Shown: positions 18,201-28,406 of the stretch, piece by piece | Layout: each line of letters opens with the position of its first letter | Position numbering within the stretch: position 1 is the first letter of the stretch | DNA from: Myxococcus xanthus | GTDB taxonomy: Bacteria > Myxococcota > Myxococcia > Myxococcales > Myxococcaceae | Length of the DNA stretch: 64,000 bases | Reading direction: 5' to 3' | Assembly: GCF_006402735.1 (NCBI RefSeq) | Contig: NZ_CP017174.1 | Location: 3,661,001-3,725,000, forward strand | Translations under genes and position numbers: made by a program | Notes under the pieces: generated by a model | Database searches by the model: none | The model's input: the letters and a program-made list of their open reading frames with translations, nothing else | Told to the model about the DNA's origin: nothing

Positions 18201-18611
18201 GACCGGGACCTGGTCCTCTTCGGCGGCGCGGAGGACAACGCGCTGCTGGCGCGGCTGGCGACCGAGAAGAAGCTCCCCGTGGAGCTGGGGCGGCGCTACT
18301 TCCGCTGGCAGGGCAAGACGTACGGCCGCCCGGATGATGGCCTGGCCGTGGCGCTGCCGAACCCCTGGAACCCGAAGCGGTCGATGTACCTGTTCGTTTC
18401 CAACAGTGGACTTCAGCTCTGGCACATGACGCGCGCCTACCAGCGCGGCCTGCCGGGCTGGGCCCTGTACCGGGGCGCCGAGGTGAGCGCCAAGGGCTTC
18501 CACGACGTGGACGCGCTGGCCCAGGACGTCGCGGTGACGCCCGCTGCCCCGCCCGCCGCGCCAGCGCCCACGCCTGTACCGGCGCCGGTGCTGGGCCAGC
18601 CGCAGCGTTAG
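15300..18611 (+). CDS. Secreted multidomain protein: C45/phospholipase B-like Ntn hydrolase fused to M1-peptidase-like C-terminal region
   Basis: About 1103 residues from ATG 15300. A signal peptide (LLGALLLSASTLHAA) is followed by a beta-sandwich module (PNGNFEIAGGSGSLPAFW to AWFDDVRIEKVDD, roughly 35-190) of carbohydrate-binding-like type. Next comes an Ntn-hydrolase domain with the probable autocatalytic nucleophile Cys351 (GDHCSSFVATKSATPDGR), as in C45 acyltransferases and phospholipase B-like proteins. The C-terminal third (about 720-830) resembles the end of M1 aminopeptidases (GTFLLHQLRLLLG, VLEATGRDVGLFVSQWVEQ), without an HEXXH zinc site that I can see. The protein ends in a Pro/Ala tail. 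Substrate unknown. Confidence 0.8.
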   Translation: MSAFRMTSKLLGALLLSASTLHAAPSWAAAPASTPVAVPNGNFEIAGGSGSLPAFWKSRGQGKVSGSAAAKVEGARGLAIENPVGGAETTVESEAMKLQVGQLYRLSAWVRTRGVQADPQARYPTAHGACLSMKSFPFTNCSPAPAAEAGGRASVLFFATQSSDRVQLHLGRNGKATGTAWFDDVRIEKVDDITAYIPLESVRWAGKGFRYDEGGWIYVHIEGEPYERGHQFGQLVPQEIVRYMEKLGIEKDKTDASKGWNHQRLLADALFLRKYDAEFLEEMKGIADGANKAGAKFKDRELDLLDIVTLNSAVDAGQLAEANRATGTPLTGRTFLKAEEDAERAGKGDHCSSFVATKSATPDGRAIMGQIFMWGGYTGVHWDVVLDVKPTKGHRFVMQTFPGGIHSGSDWYVNAAGIVIGETTVGQSPFDMNGTPQSNRIRKAAQYASSIDDVARIMKDGNNGLYTNDWTLADTKTDEGACLLLGTKKTRLWRTGGKGQAGDTPGNLKDFIWANNNNRDLEVRKEYVPNPDNAPVDLSFNTWNRDIAFWEYYAKHGKKGFDLDTAIRMMASSPINRPHACDGKVTTSEMAQKLMFLAHYGKTTLREKMVGGRWIPDLPGATPHLSLGYTAFSPVVVAEKLEAARKGWTPPAEPAALKRDVSKVKDAFAFGRPLLWANTVFPATDGENWLVSGTAAYWKLLKDLPADGDTSDKAFEYQRNALADLNARYLFTTSRETDVVPASAKTDYGRYGAYMLPRIKGTFLLHQLRLLLGNAHFSKAMNALHGRYANKNVTTADFKRAVLEATGRDVGLFVSQWVEQTGLPQPRIRASAAQVKDGYEVTLKVEQPGSRPWHFVAMVEVRTAKGATLERVEVKGLNETFTFRTAEPPVRVVFNAGNDIPVPREHHQTLSNQLDAWEKLLLVHGTARQTESMRTLALGYREVLADAFVEYLMPIKPDAEVTDAELADRDLVLFGGAEDNALLARLATEKKLPVELGRRYFRWQGKTYGRPDDGLAVALPNPWNPKRSMYLFVSNSGLQLWHMTRAYQRGLPGWALYRGAEVSAKGFHDVDALAQDVAVTPAAPPAAPAPTPVPAPVLGQPQR

Positions 18612-18624
18612 CGCACGCTGCGAG

Positions 18625-18658
18625 GGGCCCCACCGCGGGGAATGTGCGGGTGGGGCCC
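18625..18658 (+). terminator. Hairpin after the Ntn-hydrolase gene
   Basis: Ten-bp arms GGGCCCCACC (18625-18634) and GGTGGGGCCC (18649-18658) with a 14-nt loop, starting 14 bp after the stop codon. No T-run follows, which is common for GC-rich genomes; termination is inferred from position and stem strength. Confidence 0.5.
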
Positions 18659-18767
18659 GCTCCAAGGAATAGGGGACGGGCCCGGGTGTTTTTCCCGCCT
18701 GCCCGGAGGGACGACGACCCTCCGCGTCTGGCAGCATTCGCCGCCCCTCATTCCTCTCGGAGCCGCA

Positions 18768-20879
18768 TTGAGCCCCCTGAAGACCTTCTCCCGCCGTGCC
18801 TGGGCCCGCAGCGCCTTGGGCACCCTGCTCCTCACCGGCTGTGCCACCACGCAGCAGCCGGCCCCCTCCGATGACGCGCCCCCTCCGGCTGTGCCCGCCG
18901 CCCAGGCCGCTTCCACGGAAGCCGTGCGTTCGCTGGGCGTGGAGCTGAAGCACCTGGACCGCGATGTCCGGCCGCAGGACGACTTCTACACCTTCGTCAA
19001 CGGCAACTGGCTGAAGACGACGTCCATCCCCGCGGACCGCGCCCGGTACGGCACCATCATCGAGTTGGTGGACAAGGCCGAGCTGGCCATGCGCGCCATC
19101 ATCGAGGAGTCCGCCACGGCGAAGGAGCGCCACCCGGGCTCCACCGCGCAGAAGGTGGGTGACCTCTACAACAGCTTCATGGACACCCAGCACATCGAGT
19201 CGCTGGGCCTGAAGCCGGTGCGCGACGAGCTGGAGCGCGTGAAGGCCGTGAAGCGCGCGGACGCGCTGCCGGAGCTGTTCGCGACGCTGCTGCGCGAAGG
19301 CGTGCCGGTGCCGTTCGGCATCTTCGTGGGCCAGGACCAGAAGCAGGCCACGCGTTACACCGTCTACGCCACGCAGCTGGGCCTGGGCCTGCCGGACCGG
19401 GACTACTACACCAAGCAGGAGCCGCGCTTCGTCGAGGTCCGCGCCGCGTACGTGGCCTACATCGAGAAGCTGCTCACGCTGGCCGGTGAGAAGAACGCGA
19501 AGAAGGCCGCCCAGGACGTGATGGCGTTCGAGACGGCGCTGGCCGCGAAGCAGTGGGACCGGGCACGCAACCGCGACCGCGAGAAGACGTACAACCCCAA
19601 GACGGTCGCGGAGCTGGACGCGCTGACGCCGGGCTTCTCCTGGGGCCGCTTCCTCAAGGCGTCCGGTGCGGAGGCCACGCCCTCCGTCATCGTCCGTCAG
19701 CCGGACTACCTGGAGGCCCTGGGCGGGTTGCTGAAGTCCACGCCGCTGCCGGTCATCAAGCAGTACCTGGCGCTGAAGGTGCTGGACACCCGCGCGCCGC
19801 TGCTCAGCAGCGCCTTCGACCAAGCGCACTTCGAGTTCCGCGGAAAGACGCTCCAGGGCCTGGAGGAGAACCGCCCGCGTTGGAAGCGCGGCGTGGCCCA
19901 GGTGAACGAGGTCGTCGGCGAGGCCGTGGGCCAGCTCTATGTGGAGCGCCACTTCAGCCCCGACTCCAAGAAGCGCATGCAGGAGCTGGTGGCCAACCTG
20001 CGCGAGGCCTTCCGCAAGGGCATTGACGGATTGGACTGGATGAGCCCCGCCACCAAGGCGCAGGCCCAGGCCAAGCTGGAGAAGTTCGGCGTGAAGATCG
20101 GCTACCCGGACAAGTGGCGGGATTATTCGTCGTTGGACATCGTCGCCGGTGATTTGGTGGGCAACGTCCGCCGGGGCGAACTGTTCGATCACCAGCGCGC
20201 GGTGGGCAAGCTGGGCAAGCCCATCGACCGCGAGGAATGGGGCATGACGCCGCAGACGGTGAATGCCTACTACAGCTCCACGATGAACGAGATTGTCTTC
20301 CCGGCCGCCATCCTCCAGCCACCGTTCTTCGACCCGGAGGCGGACGACGCGACGAACTACGGCGCCATCGGCGGCGTCATCGGCCACGAGTTCAGCCACG
20401 GCTTCGACGACCAGGGCAGCCGCTCCGACGGCGACGGCAACTTGCGTGACTGGTGGACGCCCGAGGACAAGACGGGCTTCGAGCAGCGCACCAACATGCT
20501 GGTGAATCAGTACAACGGCTTCAGCCCGCTGGAGGCCATGAACGTCAACGGCAAGCTCACGCTGGGTGAGAACATCGGTGACCTGAGCGGCCTCACCGTG
20601 GCGTACCAGGCCTACAAGCTGTCCACCCAGGGCAAGACGCCACCCGTCATCGACGGCTTCTCCGGCGACCAGCGCTTCTTCCTGGGCTGGGGGCAGATCT
20701 GGCGCGGCCTGTACCGGGACGATGCCATGCGGCAGATGCTGCTGACCGACCCCCACTCGCCGCCGCGGTACCGCGTCAACGGCGTCGTCCGGAACATGCC
20801 GGAGTTCTACGAGGCCTTCGGCGTGAAGGAGGGGGACGCCAACTGGCTGCCGCCCGAGCAGCGCGTCAAGATCTGGTAG
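18768..20879 (+). CDS. M13-family (neprilysin/PepO-like) zinc metallopeptidase lipoprotein
   Basis: About 703 residues. I chose TTG at 18768 because GGAG lies 5 nt before it and it yields a proper lipoprotein signal (RSALGTLLLTGC). The catalytic domain has the NAYYSSTMNEIVFPA substrate-binding motif, the zinc site HEFSH (residues 540-544), the third ligand in GENIGDLSG, and the M13 C-terminus ending in KIW. The N-terminal domain begins with the usual DDFYTFVNGNWLK. Expected to cleave small peptides at the cell envelope. Confidence 0.95.
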   Translation: MSPLKTFSRRAWARSALGTLLLTGCATTQQPAPSDDAPPPAVPAAQAASTEAVRSLGVELKHLDRDVRPQDDFYTFVNGNWLKTTSIPADRARYGTIIELVDKAELAMRAIIEESATAKERHPGSTAQKVGDLYNSFMDTQHIESLGLKPVRDELERVKAVKRADALPELFATLLREGVPVPFGIFVGQDQKQATRYTVYATQLGLGLPDRDYYTKQEPRFVEVRAAYVAYIEKLLTLAGEKNAKKAAQDVMAFETALAAKQWDRARNRDREKTYNPKTVAELDALTPGFSWGRFLKASGAEATPSVIVRQPDYLEALGGLLKSTPLPVIKQYLALKVLDTRAPLLSSAFDQAHFEFRGKTLQGLEENRPRWKRGVAQVNEVVGEAVGQLYVERHFSPDSKKRMQELVANLREAFRKGIDGLDWMSPATKAQAQAKLEKFGVKIGYPDKWRDYSSLDIVAGDLVGNVRRGELFDHQRAVGKLGKPIDREEWGMTPQTVNAYYSSTMNEIVFPAAILQPPFFDPEADDATNYGAIGGVIGHEFSHGFDDQGSRSDGDGNLRDWWTPEDKTGFEQRTNMLVNQYNGFSPLEAMNVNGKLTLGENIGDLSGLTVAYQAYKLSTQGKTPPVIDGFSGDQRFFLGWGQIWRGLYRDDAMRQMLLTDPHSPPRYRVNGVVRNMPEFYEAFGVKEGDANWLPPEQRVKIW

Positions 20880-20932
20880 CCCCGCGGTATGGGGCCGGTG
20901 GACAGCGGCCACGGGCTGTTTAGGCTGGAGGC

Positions 20933-21157
20933 GTGAACGCTCTCGCTGTCCGGCTCGTCTGTGGCCTGCTGTTCTCCGTGTTGGTGTTGGGGGCCATCGT
21001 GAAGCCCCCTGACAACTTCAGTCAGGGGCTGGGAATGCTGCTCCCAGCCACCATGCTGTTGGGCGTGGCCCTCAAGGGGCCGCGGCGCTCCATCATCCCG
21101 AAGCGCCGCGCCTCCGCCACGGCGGCTCCCAAGGTCGGGGAGCCGCCTCGGCCCTGA
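20933..21157 (+). CDS. Small two-helix membrane protein
   Basis: 74 residues from GTG 20933, preceded by a good RBS (GGAGG). Two hydrophobic segments (LVCGLLFSVLVLGAIV and GMLLPATMLLGVAL) are followed by a basic Arg/Lys-rich tail. Unknown family. It sits between the M13 protease and the convergent fumarase gene. Its 3' end contains a 10-bp hairpin. Confidence 0.5.
   Translation: MNALAVRLVCGLLFSVLVLGAIVKPPDNFSQGLGMLLPATMLLGVALKGPRRSIIPKRRASATAAPKVGEPPRP
21121..21147. terminator. Hairpin at the convergent end of fumA and the small membrane gene
   Basis: Arms GGCGGCTCCC (21121-21130) and GGGAGCCGCC (21138-21147), 7-nt loop. It lies inside the last codons of the small + gene and 35 bp beyond the fumarase stop, so it could end fumarase transcription on the minus strand. 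No T-run. Confidence 0.35.
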
Positions 21158-21181
21158 GCGTCAGGGGAGGGTGGCTCCCGT

Positions 21182-22819
<1,638 letters not shown>

Positions 22820-23030
22820 ACCCGTAGGCGTAGCGCTGATGCGGCCCTCGTGGGTAGCTGGAACTCGTGGCGCGAGAAAACCTCCCAGCATGGGAGCTAC
22901 AAGTCCCTTCACTCCAGATACAGCCTGATACATGGATAGAGGAGGGAAGGTGGGCGAGGGTTGGCTGGTCGTCAGCCCGGGTGGCGGACAACTCGCGGAG
23001 CCGCCAGGTTGTGCGATGCTGTGAGCCCCC

Positions 23031-24383
23031 GTGGCCGCCATCTCCGTTCAAGTTCCCCTTCTTGTTTTCATGGCCCTGCTCGCCGCCTCCGCGCGCGCGG
23101 CGGAGCCGTCCGCCGTGGAGCAGCGGGCGCGCGAGGACCTGGACCGTCAGCTCCAGGAGATGGTGAAGACGCCGCCGCCGGAGATCGTCATCTCCTTCGA
23201 GGGCCTTCCCGGAGCGGGCACGTCGCGCGGCTACAAGCTGGTGGAGGCGGACTTCCTCGTCAACGGCCAGCCCCTGGCCATCCCCGGCCTGGACAAGCTC
23301 AACGGCCCCGGGCTGCACCGGCTCGCGGTGCTCACGGTGGAGGAAGGCTCCTACACGCTCGTCTCGCACGTCACCTACGCCAACGAGTCCTGGAACCTCT
23401 TCAGTGAGGAGAGCGGCTTCCTCTGGAAGCTGACGGCGTCGGTGACGGTGCAGGTGCAGCGCGGCCTGCGGGCGCGGGTGCGGGTGCTGCCCGCCATCAA
23501 CCCCACCGCGCCGGACCCCCGGCTGAAGCTGAAGCTGTCCCATGACGTGAAGGCGGAGATGACGGCCGCCATGGCGGACGTGGCCATTCCTGACGTGCCG
23601 GATGCGGGTGCGCCCGTGGCCGCGGTGGCGCAGGCTCCCGCGAAGCCGCCCCCGCCCCCCGTGACGACCCCCATCTCGCCGTCGCCGCCCGTGGTGGCCG
23701 CGCCGGTGAAGACGGTGGAGGCGCCGGAACAGGGGCCGGTGGCGCCCGCGAAGCTGCTGCTGAAGGTGCTCGCGGGGAAGCGGCCCGCCGCGGCCACCGT
23801 GTACGTGAAGTCCGTCAGCGGGGCGCCGCAGCGGGTGATGGTGGACCGCAAGGCGCGCAAGCCGGTGGAGGTCCTGTTGCCGCCCGGGGAGTACCGGCTG
23901 GACGTCCTGTCCCAGGGCTACCTGGCGCAGACGCGACAGGTGACGCTCTCCCGGGAGGCGGTGCCCACGGTGTCCTTCACCCTGGCGAAGGCACCGGTGT
24001 CGAAGTCCCAGAAGGTCCGCCTGAAGAATGAGGTCGTGGAGCTGCCGCGCATGCCGCGCTTCGCGGAGAAGCAGGCCGCGCCACGCAAGGGAACGACCGC
24101 GGGACTGGCCCTGCTGATGGACATGTTCGTGCGGGACGAGAAGCTCCGGCTCCGCATTGAAGGCCACACCGACAACCGCGAACGCCCCGCGGCGGCCGCC
24201 CGCAAGACGCTGTCCGAAGCCCGCGCCGCAGCCGTGGCCAAGGCCCTGGTCGACGCGGGACTGGACGCGTCGCGCATCGAAACCGTGGGCCTGGGCGACA
24301 CCCGGCCCAAGGCGCCGAACCTGTTGCCTCGTGGGCGCGAGCTGAACCGCCGCGTGGAGTTCGTGCTGCTGCGCAAGGAGTAG
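23031..24383 (+). CDS. OmpA-family envelope protein with PEGA-like middle domain
   Basis: 450 residues from GTG 23031 (an internal ATG before ALLAASARA would shorten the signal peptide). Signal peptide, then a beta-rich domain ([20 protein letters not shown]), a long Pro/Ala-rich linker (about 190-240), a PEGA-like beta domain ([19 protein letters not shown]) and a C-terminal OmpA peptidoglycan-binding domain ([34 protein letters not shown]). Predicted periplasmic protein tethering to the cell wall. Starts divergently from fumA with about 210 bp between. Confidence 0.85.
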   Translation: MAAISVQVPLLVFMALLAASARAAEPSAVEQRAREDLDRQLQEMVKTPPPEIVISFEGLPGAGTSRGYKLVEADFLVNGQPLAIPGLDKLNGPGLHRLAVLTVEEGSYTLVSHVTYANESWNLFSEESGFLWKLTASVTVQVQRGLRARVRVLPAINPTAPDPRLKLKLSHDVKAEMTAAMADVAIPDVPDAGAPVAAVAQAPAKPPPPPVTTPISPSPPVVAAPVKTVEAPEQGPVAPAKLLLKVLAGKRPAAATVYVKSVSGAPQRVMVDRKARKPVEVLLPPGEYRLDVLSQGYLAQTRQVTLSREAVPTVSFTLAKAPVSKSQKVRLKNEVVELPRMPRFAEKQAAPRKGTTAGLALLMDMFVRDEKLRLRIEGHTDNRERPAAAARKTLSEARAAAVAKALVDAGLDASRIETVGLGDTRPKAPNLLPRGRELNRRVEFVLLRKE

Positions 24384-24688
24384 GTGGACAGGTCGGCCCA
24401 TCAGGGCGGACTGCCGGGCTGTTCGGACGCGGCACCGGAGGGGGGGATTCCATCTCCGCCGACAACCGAGTCTCGGGCCGCGCACTTGCGGCGCGTCGCG
24501 GAGCGACAAGATGGGCTTGGGTTCACCCGAACGGAATCCCCAACATGAGACGAGGTGCCGGGAAATGCGTTCGATACGGCACAGTTCGCGGGCCCACCGC
24601 GGGGTGATGGGTTCTGAATAGAGCCTCGGTGCACGCGTCTGTCCTCATGAACACGACGGCGGGCCCTGAGCTCACGAGGACGCACCCC
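24384..24688 (+). other. Intergenic region upstream of the coiled-coil exported protein
   Basis: 305 bp with lower G+C than its surroundings. I see no convincing coding frame; it probably holds the promoter and 5' leader of the downstream gene. Confidence 0.4.
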
Positions 24689-25261
24689 ATGAACCGCATC
24701 GCTTCCGCGCTGGTTGCAGCCCTTCTCCTCACTGGCAGTGCCCAGGCCCAGGGTTACGGCCCCCGTCCCACGCGCGTGGAGCGGGGCGAGCTGCGCGATG
24801 ACCGCCGCGACCTGGAGGACCTGCGGAAGCTGCTGTCCCGCTTCGACGCCGCGTGGAGCAGCCGGAGCGAACGGCAGATGGCGAACGTGGAGGTCAGCCT
24901 GCGCAAGCTCCTCCGTGCCGAACTGGCGGAGAGCGAGCGGGAGCTGTCCAAGGACAGGGCACAGTCGCGGCGGACCCGGCGGGATGCGCGCGTGGCTCAG
25001 TGGGGCGGTCCCCGGGCGGCCATGTGGGGCCGTGCCTCCGCAGTCGAAGCGCGGAACGACCTGCGCGCCGAGCACGCCGCGCTGCGGACACGGAAGGCCA
25101 TTGCCCGTGAGCTCGACGAAATCGAGGGACTGCGGCAGCCCGGGGCCTTGAGCTACAAGCGCACGCTCATCCTGGAGCTCATCCAGGTGGCGGAGCGGGA
25201 GCTGAACCAGACCCGGCGGGAAGTCCGCGACGACCGGCGCCCCTCCGGCCGGCGCTATTGA
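24689..25261 (+). CDS. Exported, highly charged coiled-coil protein
   Basis: 190 residues from ATG 24689, with GAGGA upstream. Signal peptide (ALVAALLLTGSAQAQG), then an almost entirely helical, Arg/Glu-rich protein with heptad-like stretches (RDLEDLRKLLSRFD, VEVSLRKLLRAELAESERE, ERELNQTRREVRDDRR). Looks like a periplasmic structural or chaperone-like protein; family not recognised. Convergent with the M14 peptidase gene. Confidence 0.7.
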   Translation: MNRIASALVAALLLTGSAQAQGYGPRPTRVERGELRDDRRDLEDLRKLLSRFDAAWSSRSERQMANVEVSLRKLLRAELAESERELSKDRAQSRRTRRDARVAQWGGPRAAMWGRASAVEARNDLRAEHAALRTRKAIARELDEIEGLRQPGALSYKRTLILELIQVAERELNQTRREVRDDRRPSGRRY

Positions 25262-25274
25262 GCGCCTGCCGCAA

Positions 25275-25304
25275 GGCCCCGCCCGCTAGGTCCGGCGGTG
25301 GGGC
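25275..25304. terminator. Hairpin between convergent genes
   Basis: GGCCCCGCC (25275-25283) pairs with GGCGGTGGGGC (25294-25304) with one bulged T. It lies between the coiled-coil gene stop and the M14 gene stop and could terminate both. Confidence 0.35.
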
Positions 25305-26971
25305 TACTCCGCTTTCTTCGGCGCGGTGGCGGAATCCACCACGCGGTGCACCGGGTACAGCTCACCCGTGGTGATGGCGCCATCGAGAAACTGCCAGCGG
25401 CAGAAGCCATCATCGGAGTGGGGCTCCAGCAGGTACACGGCGAGCGTGCCGGCGCGCTGGGCCGTGGGCACGTAGAGCGTCCCCGCGGGGAACTCGTGCG
25501 TGGTGCGCTCGGGGGCCACCGTGAGGACCGTCTCGAAGCGCACCGGCTTGGGCTTCTGGCTGAGCGGCACCTCGGCCTCGCCGGGCGGCGGCACATTCGC
25601 CGCCACGTCGGGGCTGAACGTCTCCTCGCGCCGGGCCACGCGGTAGCTGTCCACCGTGAACGGCCGGGACTTCGGCAGCCGCTCGAACTGGATGCCATGG
25701 CCCTCCAGCCGTGACGCGAGTTCCGGGGGGGCCAGATAGGCCTCGGGGGTGCTCACGGACTGGGTGGGAACGAAGGTCCGGTGGTGCGGCATCGCGTAGG
25801 TGCGCTTGCGCTTTCCGGGGTAGCGCCGCGCGGCGATGCTCGCCTCGTCGAACGCGAGGATGTTCGCCGTGTCCCCGGGCCGTGCGTATGCGGGGTACTC
25901 GAAGGCCAGGGCTCCCTTGTCATCGCGCGTGGCCACGCCGTAGTTGATGCCGACGAGCGCCTCCACGTCGGGAGACTTGCCCCGCGCGATGATGTCCGCC
26001 TGCGTCTCGTCGGTGATGGCGCGGTAGGTGGCGGCGTTCCGGGCCGCGTCGCGGAAGAGCTCCAGCAGCCACGCGCGCATCACCGCGCAGCGGCGCGGGA
26101 AGTCGATGTAGCTGTACGTCTCCAGCAGCACGTCCAGCCGGCCGAGCAGGCCCCGGTAGTGGCTGCCAAAGCGCGGCAGCGCCGGGTACGTGTGCCAGCC
26201 CGAGCGCGGATCGCCTTCGTCCTTGTAGTTGCCGTACCAGAAGCTGTCGAAGCCATGGCGGCCCTGCACGGCCTTGGCGACGCGCTCCAACATGCCCCGG
26301 TTGTAGGCGCGAAGCTTGGAGAAGAGCGGCTCGTTCGAATGGGACGTGTCGAACGTCAGGTCAAAGGCGTGGATGCTGCCGTCCGTGGTGTGGCAGTCGA
26401 TGAAGACATGGGGCCACCAGGTCTGGTGCAGCGCGGCCATGGCGCGCGTCTCCGGGGCCTCCTGCTTCGTGCTGTCCCGGTTGAGGTTCCAGCCTTCGCC
26501 CGTGTAGCGGGTGCCCACGCCGCCCTCGGGGTTCACCTGTCCCTCGAGGTCCTTGAGGTTGAGCTTCCGGTTGTTCGGGCTGATGCGGTCGTTGCCGTCG
26601 GGGTTGAAGTTGGGCACCAGCACCAGGCACACCTTGTCGAGCAGCGTCTGCCCGAGCCGGGTGAGCGTGAGGTCCCGCGCGAGCGCGAGCAGGGCCTCCT
26701 TGCCTTCGACTTCGCCCGCGTGGATGTTGGCCTCCACCATCACCACGACCTTCTTCTGCTTGCGCGCCTGCTCGGGCGTGAAGCAGCCGCGGTCGCTCAC
26801 CACCAGGGCCACCAGGGGCTGGCCTTCGCCGCTCTGGCCGAAGTCCACCCTGCGGGCGAGCTTCGTGCGGCGGCAGAGCTCGTCCACGAAGGCCAGCACG
26901 TCGGAGTGAAGGGACGTTTGCGTGTAGTTCGACGCTTCAGCGCGGGTCAGCAGCCGGTTCATGGGGCGCAT
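25304..26971 (-). CDS. M14-family zinc carboxypeptidase
   Basis: 555 residues from ATG 26971 (MRPMNRLL), chosen because GGGAG lies about 7 nt upstream; ATG 26962 is possible. The zinc-binding set is visible: EANIHAGEVEGKEALL (H-x-x-E), DCHTTDGS (third His) and a catalytic Glu candidate in LLETYSYIDF. The substrate-binding NPDGNDR and NLNRD segments are present too. A second beta-rich region of ~180 residues follows. No signal peptide, so apparently cytoplasmic or exported by an unknown route. Upstream lies a terminator. Confidence 0.88.
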   Translation of the reverse strand: MRPMNRLLTRAEASNYTQTSLHSDVLAFVDELCRRTKLARRVDFGQSGEGQPLVALVVSDRGCFTPEQARKQKKVVVMVEANIHAGEVEGKEALLALARDLTLTRLGQTLLDKVCLVLVPNFNPDGNDRISPNNRKLNLKDLEGQVNPEGGVGTRYTGEGWNLNRDSTKQEAPETRAMAALHQTWWPHVFIDCHTTDGSIHAFDLTFDTSHSNEPLFSKLRAYNRGMLERVAKAVQGRHGFDSFWYGNYKDEGDPRSGWHTYPALPRFGSHYRGLLGRLDVLLETYSYIDFPRRCAVMRAWLLELFRDAARNAATYRAITDETQADIIARGKSPDVEALVGINYGVATRDDKGALAFEYPAYARPGDTANILAFDEASIAARRYPGKRKRTYAMPHHRTFVPTQSVSTPEAYLAPPELASRLEGHGIQFERLPKSRPFTVDSYRVARREETFSPDVAANVPPPGEAEVPLSQKPKPVRFETVLTVAPERTTHEFPAGTLYVPTAQRAGTLAVYLLEPHSDDGFCRWQFLDGAITTGELYPVHRVVDSATAPKKAE

Positions 26972-27024
26972 CCGAGCGCTCCCGCCCAGGCGCGTCAAGT
27001 CCCGCCGCGCCGCTGGAAAAGAGT

Positions 27025-27057
27025 GAGCCCGAGCAGGGTGTCCTCCTGCCCGGGCTC
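27025..27057 (-). terminator. Intrinsic terminator for the DUF7873-like gene
   Basis: A 13-bp stem with one mismatch (27025-27037 and 27045-27057, loop 7 nt). Read on the minus strand, the stem is followed within 4 nt by TTTT. It lies downstream of the gene ending at 27437 and upstream of the M14 gene. Confidence 0.6.
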
Positions 27058-27330
27058 GGGGTGCTGCCATGGATGAGACCCGCACGTTTAAGTTCCTGCC
27101 TGCGGTTGAGACCTCGGGTCCTGCGATTGAACGACCGCCGCGCAAGGGGAAATGGAGCGGCGGGCTGGAATTGCACCAGCATCACGAGGGAGGGGGCGGG
27201 AACGGTTGATCGGGCCTGCGACAGCGAATGCTGAGTCTGGAGTGAGAATTTGAGTTTGGGGTGCTTCGCGCGCTCGTGATGCCGCCTGCCTCTACCGTGA
27301 TTGGGCTACCCCGCCGCAGGTGGTGCTGAA

Positions 27331-27355
27331 TGGCGGGGGCAGGGCTCGAACCTGC
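27331..27355 (-). other. tRNA 3'-end-like fragment, possible attachment-site remnant
   Basis: On the minus strand 27355-27339 reads as a perfect T-arm: 5-bp stem GCAGG/CCTGC around the TTCGAGC loop, followed by an acceptor-like CCCCGCCA. No matching 5' acceptor, D-arm or anticodon arm is found upstream within tRNA distance. It therefore looks like the 3' end of a tRNA gene without the rest, as left by integrative elements at attachment sites. The surrounding 26972-27436 holds no other gene that I can see. Confidence 0.4.
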
Positions 27356-27436
27356 ACTGGGGACGGCCGGAGAACGCTCGGCGTGAGGCTGCTGCTGAGT
27401 TTGAGTCTGGACTCCAAAAGGTCTGCGGCCGTGAGC

Positions 27437-28168
27437 CTAGCCGAACAGGTAGCCGAGGAGGGCCTCGCCGGCCTTCATTTCCTCCACCTCGACGGCGTTC
27501 GCCTCTTCGCGGGCGAACTTGACGGCCTGCTGCAATTTCTCCACGCGCTCCAGCAGGTCATTCATGCGCGTGGCGGGGAGCGCCCCCGAGAACTTCACCG
27601 TCTTCCAGTAACCGACGACGATGTCCTCGTAATAGACCTCCACCTGGGCCGGGTGCTTCTCGGTGGCCTCGGACTTCACGTGGTTGCGGGGAACCTTCTT
27701 CGTCTTCGCCGTCTGCACGGGCTCGGTGGCCCACAGGCCCTGCGCCGGGTCGGGAACCCACGACTCCGACGGGTCCAGTGTGGGCAGCTTCTTCACGAAG
27801 GTGTGAAGGTCCACGAGCTGCTTCTCGAGGAAGAGAAGATAGGTGGCGGGAACACCCTTCAGCAGGACCCGGCCATCCACGCGCACGTCCGCCTTCGCGT
27901 GACAGTTGGTGAGGTCCTTGGTGGCGGTGACGTCGAAGAGCCGGGTGAGAATCTCTTGCGTCTTCTTGAGGACGTCTTGCGTTCGTACCTGCACGCGGGT
28001 GGATTCGGGGGGGAAGCGCTCACCCTCCTCGTCGCGGGGCTGATACGTGCGGGAGATGCCGCTGAGCAACTGCGGCTTCTGGAGGTCGTGATGGGCCTGG
28101 GTCAGCTCTTGCTGGGAGCGGTTCTTGACGCCCTTCTCGACGGCGATGATCTGGTTCAGCTTCGGCAT
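27437..28168 (-). CDS. DUF7873-like conserved protein
   Basis: 243 residues from ATG 28168 (MPKLNQIIAVEKG). A soluble protein with conserved-looking stretches RTYQPRDEEGE, TRLFDVTATKDLTNC, ATYLLFLEKQLVDLHTF and VKFSGALPATRMNDLLERV. I associate this pattern with the DUF7873 family of unknown function, which also occurs in actinobacteria; that link is from memory. Ends ALLGYLFG. Divergent from the coiled-coil gene at 28407; its transcript probably ends at the hairpin at 27025-27057. Confidence 0.8.
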   Translation of the reverse strand: MPKLNQIIAVEKGVKNRSQQELTQAHHDLQKPQLLSGISRTYQPRDEEGERFPPESTRVQVRTQDVLKKTQEILTRLFDVTATKDLTNCHAKADVRVDGRVLLKGVPATYLLFLEKQLVDLHTFVKKLPTLDPSESWVPDPAQGLWATEPVQTAKTKKVPRNHVKSEATEKHPAQVEVYYEDIVVGYWKTVKFSGALPATRMNDLLERVEKLQQAVKFAREEANAVEVEEMKAGEALLGYLFG

Positions 28169-28406
28169 GACGCCCCTGACGCAGCTTGGCGTCTCGCCCT
28201 GACATGCCATGTGGGATTCAGGCCTGTAGGGGGGACTCAAGAGGAGTCAGCTCGCCGCCGGGAGTGCGCTCCGTCCGCAGCTGGCCCGGGGATCCGGACG
28301 CCTGGGCCTCGTCCGTCGCAGTGTGTGCGTCCATGGGGGTGAGCCCTCATGCATGACGTCAGCACAGCGCCGCGCCCGGAAGGTCGCGCGGAAGGAGACA
28401 CGCGTC

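Noticed and set aside
17430..20912. Very long minus-strand open frame of 1160 codons
   Set aside because: It runs antisense to two well-supported genes (the Ntn hydrolase and the M13 protease) and is a high-GC artefact.
27320..27420. Complete tRNA gene on the minus strand
   Set aside because: Only the T-arm and acceptor-like end are present; no D-arm consensus or pairing 5' acceptor was found.
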